A stretch of DNA of 64,000 nt from Lytechinus variegatus (taxonomy: Eukaryota > Echinodermata > Echinoidea > Temnopleuroida > Toxopneustidae). Positions within the stretch are counted from its first letter, which is position 1; each line of letters begins with the position of its first letter. The notes under the pieces were generated by a model. The model did not search any database. It was not told the origin of the DNA and saw nothing but the letters and a program-made list of their open reading frames with translations. Shown piece by piece: positions 1-11,107 of this stretch. The stretch lies in assembly GCF_018143015.1 (NCBI RefSeq), contig NC_054753.1, positions 27,297,462-27,361,461 on the forward strand, given 5' to 3'. Position numbers and translations under genes: made by a program.

Positions 1-103
1 ACTTACCGTCAGTGCGAACGATGCGACAGTTTTGGAAGAAAAATTAACTGTTGCATTAAACAAGGTCACGGCATGGATTAAACATAACCAGCTCGTACGT
101 CCT
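1..103 (+). mobile_element. LINE reverse transcriptase, fragment a
   Basis: Frame 2 reads SANDATVLEEKLTVALNKV followed by TAWIKHNQL, the region just after the RT catalytic box of CR1/Jockey-type non-LTR retrotransposons (loss of the usual YADD context means the catalytic Asp pair lies outside the window). The frame stops being RT-like at the direct repeat TACGTCCT (96-103), where the triplet-array element is inserted, and RT sequence resumes at 4908. 5' part of the LINE is outside the window. Family assignment is by eye. Confidence 0.75.
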
Positions 104-198
104 GTTAAGGCCCTAAACCGCAAATTGCACCTAAACCGCAAATCGCCGCCTAAGCTTGTAGAAAAAAAGTATTTTTGAAACGAAGGACCTTGGATGAG

Positions 199-245
199 TG
201 GTTTCACTACTTCTACTACTACTACTACTACTACTACTACTCCTA

Positions 246-300
<55 letters not shown>

Positions 301-424
301 GCTACTACTACTACTCCTACTACTACTCCTACTACTACTACTACTACTCCTACTACTACTACTACTACTAAAACTACTACTACTACTACTCTTACTGCTA
401 CTACTACTTCTACTACTGCTACTC

Positions 425-457
<33 letters not shown>

Positions 458-603
458 CTCCTACTACTACTCCTACTACTACTACTACTACTAAAACTAC
501 TACTACTACTACTCTTACTGCTACTACTACTACTACTACTACTACTAAAACTACTACTACTACTACTCTTACTGCTACTACTACTTCTACTATACTGCTA
601 CTC

Positions 604-663
<60 letters not shown>

Positions 664-700
664 CTACTCCTACTACTACTCCTACTATACTACTACTAAA

Positions 701-731
<31 letters not shown>

Positions 732-812
732 CTCCTACTCCTACTACTACTCCTACTACTACTACTACTACTAAAACTACTACTACTACTACTCTTACTG
801 CTACTACTACTA
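199..812. repeat. (ACT)n array with higher-order structure, left arm
   Basis: About 610 bp of ACT triplets interrupted by the same punctuation words in the same order (TAAAACT, CTTACTGCT, TTCTACTACTGCT, CCTACT), for example near 367, 491, 545 and 773. It is therefore a minisatellite of triplets and not a pure microsatellite. All three frames stay open as poly-Thr, poly-Leu or poly-Tyr, and these are not genes. Confidence 0.9.
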
Positions 813-2273
813 CAGGCGCGTAGCCTGGGGGGCGGTGGGGGCGGTCGCCCCCCCCCCCAAAACGTCCCCAAAAAGAAAAAAAAGAAGGGAAAAAAAGAGA
901 GGAGAAAAGAATAAGGGAAGGGAGGAAAGGGAAGAAAGGTAGCTTTGTGTTTTTTTTCTTTTTATTCTTTTTTTTTCTTAAAAGAGAAACTCCATCACTC
1001 TTGCTTTAAATTTATATATGAATTTTTCTTCCGCGCTGCGCGCGGTTAAATGACAATATTGCAATTCTCCATTGTTTCCCCACCCTTTCTCTAACCCTGT
1101 TTTTCCACCTCAGGTATATGTGTTTCTTACCGGTTAAAGTTCAAATGTATCCATTAGGGCATGGAATTAGAGTAAGGCTACGCCAAAGTATATGAAGTTA
1201 TCTTTTTTTTAATTGATCGTGCAACTTCTGGTCGGGTCGGCTCCGGGCGGGTAAAATTTTATATCAATTTCTGCCGCAACCTCCATAAAGTCAACTTCTC
1301 CTGCTTTTCAGCTCATTACCAAACAACCATAATTCTGGGGCAAACAGGTTCCTAAAATTCGCGTCGTATTAAATAAAGAAGTACAATATTTTTTTTATCA
1401 AATTCTATTAAACTTCATGTCATTTCCCTTCACATTCATCTCCTGCCCTGTTTTGCGCCCTCAGTTTGAAATTTTGAATGACACTTAAGTTTCTTTATTA
1501 TTCAAAATGAAGCACTTCAGGATGATAAGTCAAAGAAATTAGGAATCCTCTTTTTTTTTTAATTCAATTTCAATAAATCACAGAAGTTTCAACTTTTTGC
1601 GCACTATTTCCTCATAAAGAAGTTCAATAATCTTAGAAAATCATTTTAATTAGAGCCGATGGTGGTATTAGACGTATCTGCATTATTTTGATGAAACGTC
1701 CGCCCTTTGAAATTTCAGAGTTTCATTGCTCTGCGCGGGACTGAATATCTTTCTCCCGGCATATATACACTTCTTCTCCTCTATTTTGCGAGTTAAAGAT
1801 ATGCACTGTCGCTAAATTGTTTGTAATCAAATCTGATCTTTCCAAGGGAAGTATTCAATATATCTTTGAGAAAACCCTTTAGTCGGGACCCTTTTCATGG
1901 CAAAAAAACTGGTAAAACGCTTTAGCTTCCGCGCTTCGCGCGAGGGTATTATTATTTTAATTTCCTCCAATGTATTCCTTTTTTGTGCGTTCACAATCAC
2001 TTTTTGAAAACAAATTAGATTCATGAAAACAATATTCAAAATCACAATGAGTCAACTGAATTGGAGCTGAAATAGGCACTAGAGACAAGAGAGACGGCTC
2101 CTTTTCATTTTAATTTATGAAACACCAAAAGCTTCGCGCTTCGCGCGGGAGGGGGAAACTCCCCCTCCCTGCACCCACCCCCTAGGGAGCGCGCTTCGCG
2201 CGCTCTGTAAGTGTTGGCACGCTTCGCGTGCATTTACCGCCCCCTCCAAAATGAAATCCTGGCTACGCGGTTG
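813..2273. mobile_element. hAT-like non-autonomous element, copy 1
   Basis: Ends CAGGCGCGTAGCC and GGCTACGCGGTTG are inverted repeats of the CAG...GCG type usual for hAT elements. They are flanked by TACTACTA on both sides, consistent with an 8-bp target duplication although the flank is itself a triplet repeat. Subterminal G/C tracts and several GCTTCGC hairpin motifs (about 1930, 2130, 2190, 2220) are present. A near-identical inverted copy is at 12641-14026. The only shared open stretch (1827-2045, minus) has no recognisable domain. Confidence 0.75.
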
Positions 2274-2318
<45 letters not shown>

Positions 2319-2331
2319 TATACTGCTACTC

Positions 2332-2424
<93 letters not shown>

Positions 2425-2514
2425 CTACTCCTACTACTACTCCTACTATACTACTACTAAAACTACTACTACTACTCCTACTCCTACTACTACTCCTACT
2501 ATACTACTACTAAA

Positions 2515-2572
<58 letters not shown>

Positions 2573-2610
2573 CTACTCCTACTCCTACTCCTACTACTAC
2601 TACTACTAAA

Positions 2611-2650
<40 letters not shown>

Positions 2651-2776
2651 CTACTCCTACTACTACTCCTACTACTACTACTACTACTTCTAAAACTACT
2701 ACTACTACTCTTACTGCTACTACTACTTCTACTACTGCTACTCCTACTACTACTACTCCTACTCCTACTACTACTC

Positions 2777-2818
<42 letters not shown>

Positions 2819-3121
2819 CTACTCCTACTCCTACTCCTACTACTACTACTACTAAAACTACTACTACTACTACTACTACTCCTACTCCTACTCCTACTAC
2901 TACTACTACTACTACTAAAACTACTACTCCTACTCCTACTACTACTACTACTCTTACTGCTACTACTACTTCTACTACTGCTACTCCTACTACTACTACT
3001 ACTCCTACTCCTACTACTACTCCTACTACTACTACTACTAAAACTACTACTACTACTACTACTTTTACTGCTACTACTACTTCTATTACTGCTACTCTAT
3101 ACTACTACTACTTCTACTATA
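2274..3121. repeat. (ACT)n array, left arm continued
   Basis: Continuation of the left-arm array beyond the nested hAT, with the same TAAAACT, CTTACTGCT and TTCTACTACTGCT punctuation. Open frames here are poly-Tyr, poly-Thr or poly-Leu and are not considered coding. Confidence 0.9.
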
Positions 3122-3697
3122 TATTAACAAGGACCGTGTGCGCGTAAGAGGCGTGAACACAGAGGGCGGCAAACATAAATCGCAGAAAGATAGAGGTTGA
3201 AGAGTGAGGAATTAGAACTAGGGCGCTGATCTCATTTTTATGAGAAATGTTGTTGTTGATCCCTTTGTTGATACACGTATTTATTTATTTGTTTATTTAT
3301 TTAAATATTTTACCAGGGTGCTCATTCAACATACATGTAAAGTTGGTCTCCCATGGGGCCCTAAAAGGCTATCATTATTGTTCTTCTTGTTTGTTGGTTT
3401 TGGACTCTTGGTTATTATGGGAGTTGGGCAACTTGGGCTGTACATAGTGCCGTTTTTTTTGTGTGTTTTTTTTTGAGGTTTTTTTTGTGTATCCCTAATT
3501 CTCCCCTAGTATAATCTAACGCCTGTAGGCTTAAGCAAAGGAAAAGGAAAAGGGAAGAAATGAAAGGCGGAAAATAAAGAATCGCTATAAATAATTTTTT
3601 AAATATTTATTATAATCTTTTTAAAACTTTAATACAAAATGTTACGAGGGTAATGAAGCCATGTACTCATATTATAGTCATAATCAGTACGAAATAG
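3122..3697. other. Spacer between arrays, with minus-strand LINE tail
   Basis: No gene seen. At about 3278-3363 the complement reads AGGGCCCCATGGGAGACCAA and ends in a TAAA-rich tail, the same 3' end as the LINEs at 6990-7070 and 11270-11340, so a minus-strand LINE 3' fragment lies here. 3620-3690 is a weak direct repeat of 4752-4810, which flanks the AGT array on its other side. Confidence 0.6.
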
Positions 3698-4744
<1,047 letters not shown>

Positions 4745-4907
4745 AGCTTATTTTCAAAAATTTTCAAACTTTAATACTAAATGTTACCAGGGGAGTGAAA
4801 CCACTCATCCAAGGTCCTTCGTTTCAAAAATACTTTTTTTCTACAAGCTTCGGCGGCGATTTGCGGTTTAGGTGCAATTTGCGGTTTAGGGCCTTAACAT
4901 ACGTCCT

Positions 4908-4954
4908 CAACACTGCAAAAAGAACTTGTGTCATGATAATAGGTTCTAGTAGGT
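4908..4954 (+). mobile_element. LINE reverse transcriptase, fragment b
   Basis: Directly after the target duplication the sequence reads LNTAKRTCVMIIGSSR, the conserved N-x-x-K-T-x-x-M-I-x-G-S block that follows fragment a in CR1/Jockey-like RTs. The junction shows a one-base frame difference from fragment a. RT sequence is lost again at about 4955, where a GC-rich element is inserted. Confidence 0.75.
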
Positions 4955-5458
4955 AGTGCTATATATCCCGGGGGAGGGGGCATAGTGGGAATGTGCCGCG
5001 GAGGGGCCCCATTTTCACACTCAAATTTCCGTTCCAAGGCATAGCATTTTTGCCTTGTTGAGAAAAAGAACAACGAAAGCCGCTCCAAGGCATAGCATTT
5101 TCTTTTTATCGAGAAAAAAGAAGAGGGAAATCCGCTCCAAAGCTTCGCATATTTTTCGTTACGCCGCTCCGATCGCATTGAATGAAGCTGCAATTTTGGT
5201 GAAAAGCGGCCGCAGAGCTCCCCGGCGGAGGCCGCGCTAGCTGCATCATGCATGCACGCATGACCGTTCCATAGGGATGCATACGCACTCACACGCTGGC
5301 GATCCGTTCCAAGGACCCCCGTTTTCACAAACATTTTGTCGTTCCGAGGACCCTCCTTTTTATAATAAGCCCGCTCCAAGGCCCCCGTTTTTTGTCTCGC
5401 CCGCGGCACACCCCCACCACATTTTTGGTCGAGTGCCCCCCCCCCCGGTGCTAATCTC
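4955..5458. mobile_element. GC-rich G-tract-capped element, copy 1
   Basis: Interrupts the LINE between GSSR and KIDSFTISLNG. Ends have G tracts (CCCGGGGGAGGGGG at about 4968; GAGTGCCCCCCCCCCCGG at about 5430, whose complement begins like the other copy). Inside, CGCTCCAAGGCATAGCATTT recurs in diverged form at about 45-bp spacing (about 5030, 5080, 5130) and more loosely to 5380. A second, inverted copy lies at 30870-31190. The 194-aa minus frame (ALER-containing repeats) is a by-product of this tandem structure. Superfamily not identified. Confidence 0.6.
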
Positions 5459-5650
5459 AGGAAAATAGATTCTTTCACGATTTCGTTAAACGGTGATTTG
5501 ATAAATAGAGTTCAATTCACCAAATGCTGAAGGGTTTTGATAGATGAAGAACTGAAGTGGTCAAAACAAATTGAAAATGTATGTAAACTTACTCAGAAAA
5601 GTATTGCCATAATAAAGAGAGCGAGAAGTTCTTTGCCTGTGCAGTCCTTA
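5459..5650 (+). mobile_element. LINE reverse transcriptase, fragment c
   Basis: Reads KIDSFTISLNGDLINRVQF, one in-frame stop, then RVLIDEELKWSKQIENVCK and a stretch ending LPVQSL: the I-x-V-x-x-x-K-x-L-G-V-x-I-D-x-x-L-x-W block of non-LTR RTs. The frame joins fragment d without a shift when the MITE at 5651-6233 and one TA are removed, which supports both calls. Confidence 0.8.
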
Positions 5651-6233
5651 AAGGGGTGGTCCAGGCTGAAAGTATTTATAGCTTAATAAATAGAGTAGAA
5701 TTCACTAAGTAAAATGACGAAAATTTCGTCAAAATTTGACAACAATAGCAAAGTTATTGAATTTCAAAGTTTAGTAATATTTTGTAAAAACAGTCGTCAT
5801 GAATATTCATTAGGTGGGCTGATGATGTCACGTCTCCACTTGTTCTTTTGTATTTTATTATACGAAATTAGGTTTATTCAATTTTTTTCCTCCAAGAACT
5901 AGAAAAATTGGATTGACAACTGATTTAGTGCATTAGATATTTATTGCTGTAACTTATTTCATTATAAGGGAGACATTTTATTCACACAAGTATGAAATAA
6001 TGAAAAAAATATGATTTTATGTAATAACATAAGAAAACGGAAAGTGGAGATGTGACATCATCACCTCGCCTAATGAATATTCATGACGACTGTTTTCACA
6101 AAATATTGCTAAACTTTAAACTTCAATGACTTTATTATTTGTTATTCGATTTTGATGAAACTTTCAGCGTTTTGCTCAGTGAGTTCTACTCTGTGTATTA
6201 AGTTATAAAGATTTTCAGCCTGGACCACCCCTT
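5651..6233. mobile_element. Long-TIR MITE, TA target (AAGGGGTGGTCC family)
   Basis: Starts AAGGGGTGGTCCAGGCTGAA and ends with its complement; arms are about 200 bp and include TGATGATGTCAC and the AATCGGAT/AAAGTTATT-type core. TA sits on each side (5649-5650, 6234-6235), as for Tc1/mariner-type MITEs. It interrupts an otherwise continuous LINE frame. Another copy is at 46530-49114. No coding capacity. Confidence 0.85.
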
Positions 6234-7070
6234 TATTGTTGATTTATAACAGTTTAGTGTTGGCAAGGTTTGATTACTGTTCTGCTGTATGGTTGAATAG
6301 ATTTCAATCCCACAAAATTAAGCTGCAAAAAAAATTGAGGGCTGCCAGAATAATACTGAACAAGACATATAGGACACACCGTCGGCTGATTTGTTCACAA
6401 GTCTTAAATGGATGACACTAGACAAACGATTTGAGCTCAGTCGCGTTTTGATGATATATACATGTGTTTATAATTTAGCACCTTCTTACCTTCAGGTAAA
6501 CTTAACCAATCCAAATGATGTACATGAACATATACCAGACAGAGAGACAGTGGATATTTACGCGTGCCCAAGTTTCGCACTGATTGTTATAAGTGTCGTC
6601 CAATCGTATCTTGATCAATAGCCTATTTGAATGGAATAAGCTTGATGATGCAATTAGAACAGCTCCTTCTGTCATTTCATTTAAGAGAATGTTTAAAGAA
6701 CTTGTAATTTATAAATAACTTGCGGAACACCCACTGTTGTGCGTATTTTGTGTTAGCATGACCTTGATGATTTGGTGTAGGCCTATACTGAGTATTTTCA
6801 AGATGTCCTTCTTAGTTAATTTGATTTATTGATATTGATTATGTGCCAAAAGAGTGCCCGTCTGCGTTTTGTTTGCCGCTAAGTTTGTTAATGTTTCATT
6901 TTACATTCAAATCCTAATGTGAATCTTGATGCCGTAACATTCTGTACATATAGGCCTACGTTATGCATTTTGTAAATATGATTATTGTTATTCAGGGCCC
7001 CATGGAAGACCACTACTTATTGGTGAATGGGCTACCCTGTCAAAATATTAGAAATAAATAAATAAATTAC
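6234..7070 (+). mobile_element. LINE RT C-terminal region and 3' end, fragment d
   Basis: Reads LLIYNSLVLARFDYCSAVW and on through KLRAARIILNKTYRTHR, then (after a frame change near 6390) DLFTSLKWMTLDKRFELSR and, after another near 6600, SLFEWNKLDDAIRTAPSV ending at a TAA at 6716-6718. These are the thumb and C-terminal blocks of CR1/Jockey-like ORF2. About 350 bp of 3' UTR follows, ending GCCCCATGGAAGACCACTAC and a TAAA-rich tail. Two frameshifts mark it as dead. Confidence 0.85.
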
Positions 7071-7332
7071 TGCCCAGAAGGAAAAACCAGTAAGACCAGT
7101 AAATTTTTTTTACTGGTTTCCAGTATAATTTTACTGGTTTCCAGTATATTTTTACTGGGCCAGTTGATTTTTAACTGGACCAGTAAAAATCAACTGGAGA
7201 CCAGTTCCAACAATTGCATTCCAGTTGAAGCAATTAGTATTACCATTTAAATTGTTTTTCATTAAACTGGTGTTACTGGTCCAATAAATGGTTTCCAGTA
7301 TAGATTTTTACTGGTTTCCAGTATATGTTTAC

Positions 7333-9911
7333 CAGTGTTGTAGTCAAGGCTCAAACATCCAAGGCCAAGGCTTTAATACCCAAGGCCAAGGCTTCAATAA
7401 CCAAGGCTGAGGCCAAGGCATGGAAACCCAAGGCCAAGGCCAAGGCCTGAAAACCTCAAGGCCAAGGCATTTCAATTGTACAATACATGGAAAAAAATAG
7501 ACAATGCTTTGGCAGCATACATGACACACAGGACCAAATGTATAAAAGGTGTGAGCGAGCAAAATTTTTGACCCTTGTACATTTAAAACGAAAATAATTT
7601 CATGATAGATCATGTAGATTTAGACATAAAATTAAAATAAATATATAGTTACCTTTGTACATTTAATTATTGTTCTAGGCGATTCACATTGCAATAATTA
7701 TTATTACCAAGGTGATCTGATCCTGGCATGCCCATTCTCAACATATGTCTTTCTCCTCTACCTGGGACAGGGGAGGCAGAATGTATTTTTTTTGGGGGGG
7801 GAGGTCAAAGCCAAAAATGCACTTACAGTATAAGTCAAAATGAGAATTTTGGTGCAGTTCAGCAAAGCTTTTTTTAAGTGATTTCTAATTGATAAGACAG
7901 ATATTTTGATTTAGGCTTTAATTTCCCGCTATAGAAAGCATAGCGAGCAAGTGGTTTAAAAAAAATATATCAATTTTGAAGTTGTAAAACTCGATTTTGG
8001 GTCAATTATAGTGCTAATCACTGTTAAAAGGGCATCCTTGCGAGATGTTGTAATAAGAAATGAAATTTAAATATTTCGAGCTGTTTTTGTAATCATGAAA
8101 AAGGTGTGCATCTTTCTACACAAATTAACGCGAGCACAAAACACAAACTGAAATTTTTACTGACCAGAAAAGGAAGCTGTTCTGGACTGCATTTAGTGAC
8201 TCATAAAAAGGATACATAACTCACCAATCAAAATTAATAATGCGAGCGCAAAGCGCGAGCTTAAAAATTTGTAATATTCCGACCTAAAAACTAGACATTC
8301 TAAGCATTTTTTTGTGTAAATTGAATGCGAACCTTACTCAACAATAATTTATGCAAGCCCAATCCAAATTGAAACCTAAAATTTTGCTCTGTATGCCATG
8401 CTTGGCCCCTCAAAATTTTTGGCTCATCATGCCATTGATGCCATAGCCCATTTGGAAATGATGAAATTGAAGTTTGTGTTCAAGTATACCGAATCTTTTC
8501 AGAATATCATTAAGACTTAAAACATTCTTGTTGGTCAAAGAAAATAATACAAGGAAAACCTAATGGAATACAAATCAACCTTGTTATCATTCTTTAGAGT
8601 AAGCTATTTTTAAAGTATGAAAATTGTTGTCAAAATTGCAGTCAGATCTGTCAGAATTATTCCTGTCATAAAATCACTATAATCAGTGGCGTACCGTGGG
8701 TCACGGCGTTGGGGGGGGGCACCAGCAAAAACTTGGAATTGCCTAGTGAGCGCGGGAAGCGGGCCCAGTTGCCAGGTATACTGACCTAATAGAGATATTT
8801 TTATAAGGACAGTGCCAATAAACGGACATGTATCTCATTAGCCGAATAATGCGAGCGCGAAGCGCGAGCTTAAAATTTTTGATATTCAAACCTAAAAAGG
8901 GACATTACAATCAATCTTTTTTAATCGTGATACGTACCTGTCTCGCTAAATAATGCGAGCGCGAAGCGCGAACTGAAATTTTTGTAAATATTGACCCCAA
9001 ACAGGAAGATTTTAAGGACTATATTTTAGGAATCTTTTATCTATTATGATTATACACATCTCACCATGGTCATCTAATGGGAGTGCCAATAAGCGCTTGC
9101 TGATTTTGTTAGAATTACATCTAAACATGCACATAAAGCACTTGTAATCATGATTAACATACCCATCTCACTAATCAAATCTTGCGAGCGCGAAGCGCCA
9201 GCTGAAAATTTAGGAAATTCAGACCTGGAGAGGGGCATTTTAAGGCTTGTTTGTAGGAATCCAAGAAGACCTTACGTAGTTCACTAACCAAATGATGCGA
9301 GCGCGAAGCGCGAGCTGAATATTTTTGATATTCAGATCAGAAAACAGAAACATTCATGTCTTCTTTCCAACTACATTTCTCTTCCTTTCTCCCTTTTTTT
9401 CCTCCTTTTTTTAAGTCAGCCGATGGGGGGGGGGCACATGCCCCCTGTAGTTACGCCACTGACTATAATCCTAATCATAATTATTATCATTATTATTGAT
9501 ATTGTCATTATCCTTATTAGTCATGATTACATCATATTACCAATAAATAATATTAATTTTCATCACTTCTCTTTGTTACATAATTATGTGATGATAATTG
9601 CAATTGATGGCACTGCTAAGTACACTTACTGCTTCTGCTGCTGTTGACTGGTAGTATTTAGTGTCATTAGATGTACAGAACAATTGAAACATCTATAATT
9701 ACTTGCATAAAACAAATGAAAATACAAAATGCCTTGAAAAGGCCTTGAAAATGCCTTGAAAATGCCTTGAAATTTCAAGGCTCAAAATCCTCAAGGCCAA
9801 GGCCAAGGCCCTCTCAAGGCCAAGGCTTGAATGTTCAAGGCCAAGGCTTTGAAAAAATAGGCCTTAAGTCGCCTTAAGGCCAAGGCCGAGCATCAAGGCA
9901 CTACAACACTG
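7333..9911. mobile_element. hAT-like element with CCAAGGC subterminal repeats
   Basis: Ends CAGTGTTGTAGT and ACTACAACACTG are perfect inverted repeats with ATGTTTAC on each side (7325-7332, 9912-9919), a textbook 8-bp hAT target duplication. Subterminal zones (7345-7470, 9730-9900) carry many CCAAGGC/GCCTTGG words. Interior is non-coding and includes a second, nested hAT at 8684-9461 and one GCGAGCGCAAAGCGCGAGC unit near 8241. The 89-aa minus frame at 7344-7613 is translation of the CCAAGGC repeats. Confidence 0.9.
8684..9461. mobile_element. hAT MITE carrying GCGAGC repeat units
   Basis: Ends CAGTGGCGTACC and GTTACGCCACTG, flanked by a perfect 8-bp duplication ACTATAAT (8676-8683, 9462-9469). 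The 778-bp body contains four GCGAGCGCGAAGCGCGAGC-type units (about 8851, 8954, 9183, 9299), each followed by TGAAAATTTTTGATATTCAGACC-like sequence. G tracts lie just inside both ends. It is the cleanest small carrier of the repeat that dominates 16.2-29.5 kb and 63-64 kb. Confidence 0.9.
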
Positions 9912-10789
9912 ATGTTTACTGGACCAGTAAAAATGAACTGGAGACCAGTTCAAACAATTGCATTCTGTTTACTGGTCAAATAAATAATGACTTTATTTCA
10001 AGTCAGATCATTTAACAAATTATGAAAAATGAATCTTGCAATTCAGAGGAAGTTATTATCGTTATCATTTATCATTGTTATCATCATTGCTAATATAATT
10101 ATCACAAGTATTGTTATTATGATTATTATGATCATTGCAATCATTCTTATTACTGTTATTATTGTTATTGATATTGTAATTATTATTATTAATATTATCA
10201 TAATTACCAAGTATTAATATTATCATTAAAATAATTACTTCCTCTAATTATGATTAAGATCAAAGCAAGATGTATTCCTCTGATATAGTCAACTGGTCTA
10301 AAGTAATTCAATGTTTGAAATTAAACTGGTCAAGACCAGTAATACCAGTAATTCTGATGATGCTGATCACGTGGTTTACCTCATTTGCGTATCACATTTC
10401 ACTGGCCATGGTATATAACAAACCAAATGCATGTAATAAACTGCACCAGTAAGACCAGTACGAGGACCAGTTCGACCAGTCAGAGGACCAGTGAGACCAG
10501 TATAAAGACCAGTGAGACCAGTAACAACCACCAGAAACAAGACCAGTATAAAATTCCAGTACTCCAAGACCAGTTTAATTTTTAACTGGACCAGTAAAAT
10601 TTTATCTGGACCAGTATGACCAGTTAGACCAGTAAACCGATGTTCCAATTTCCAGAGTTACCAGTTAAAATTATACTGGTCTAACTGGTCCAGTGGAACT
10701 GGTTTTTCCTTCTGGGTGTCATGAGATTAATCATCATCGTTGGTACGTTGTCAGACTCTCTCTTTTCTTCATCTCTCTTTCCCTTTCAG

Positions 10790-11107
10790 ATCACTATGAG
10801 CCAGACCCTTATGGTCCATGCGGCAAACCCACCATGTACGTTCCCAACGGGGGCTTTGATTTATACGACAGCGAAAATTATTTACTTAACATTCCTACCC
10901 AATGCACAAGCTCCATTGCTTGGCTGGAATGTGAGCCTGTGGTTTACTGTGATAATGGATACAAGTTCTCTGGTGATGTTGATCTCGTATGTCAGAAGAA
11001 GAACTCAACCTATGAATGGGTAGGACCTACCCCAATCTGTATCAGACGAGATGAACCTACGAATGACCAAGGAAACAACGACCAAACAATCAACTCCAAG
11101 ATATGGA
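10790..11107 (+). CDS. Sushi exon A
   Basis: Preceded by a strong acceptor (CTCTCTTTCCCTTTCAG) and followed by GTACGT; symmetric phase 1-1, 318 nt, the classic shuffling exon of CCP modules. Motifs in order: YGPCGKPTMYVPNGG, ECEPVVYCDNGYKFSGD, LVCQKK, WVGPTPIC. Six cysteines are present where four are canonical; the extra pair (CTSS and ECEP) could form a third disulfide. A 29-residue hydrophilic linker follows. Copy B at 11410 is its tandem paralogue. Confidence 0.85.

Larger units (their letters stand above)
7073..10716. mobile_element. Inverted-repeat element with CCAGT subterminal repeats
   Basis: Ends CCCAGAAGGAAAAACCAGT and its complement are perfect 19-bp inverted repeats. TG flanks both ends (7071-7072, 10717-10718), and the paralogous empty site at 11341 has a single TG, so the target duplication is TG. 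Both subterminal zones (7090-7330 and 9915-10710) are packed with ACTGG/CCAGT words in both senses. No transposase is visible. A 2-bp duplication with dense subterminal repeats recalls CACTA/EnSpm elements, but the terminal bases are not CACTA, so the superfamily is open. 10030-10260 is ATT/ATC-rich low complexity. Confidence 0.8.

Noticed and set aside
175-871. Poly-Thr, poly-Leu, poly-Tyr and Ser/Val-rich open frames
   Set aside because: All are translations of the ACT/AGT triplet array in one frame or another and of the adjacent G tract; the same holds for the frames at 2211-2513 and 3837-4767.
1827-2045. 72-aa frame shared in part by both CGTAGCC hAT copies
   Set aside because: Similarity follows the overall DNA similarity of the two copies; no domain, no good start, not called as a gene although noted as a finding.
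4894-5478. 194-aa minus frame with repeated YALER motifs
   Set aside because: It crosses the junctions between LINE and inserted element, and its repeats come from the element's 45-bp tandem structure; the second copy at 30870-31190 is not open in the same way.
7344-7613. 89-aa minus frame rich in Pro-Trp
   Set aside because: Translation of the CCAAGGC subterminal repeats of the hAT at 7333-9911.
8241-9320. CRISPR-like spacing of the GCGAGC repeat
   Set aside because: Units are dispersed in eukaryotic transposons, linkers are homologous and not unique spacers, and no cas-like gene is near.
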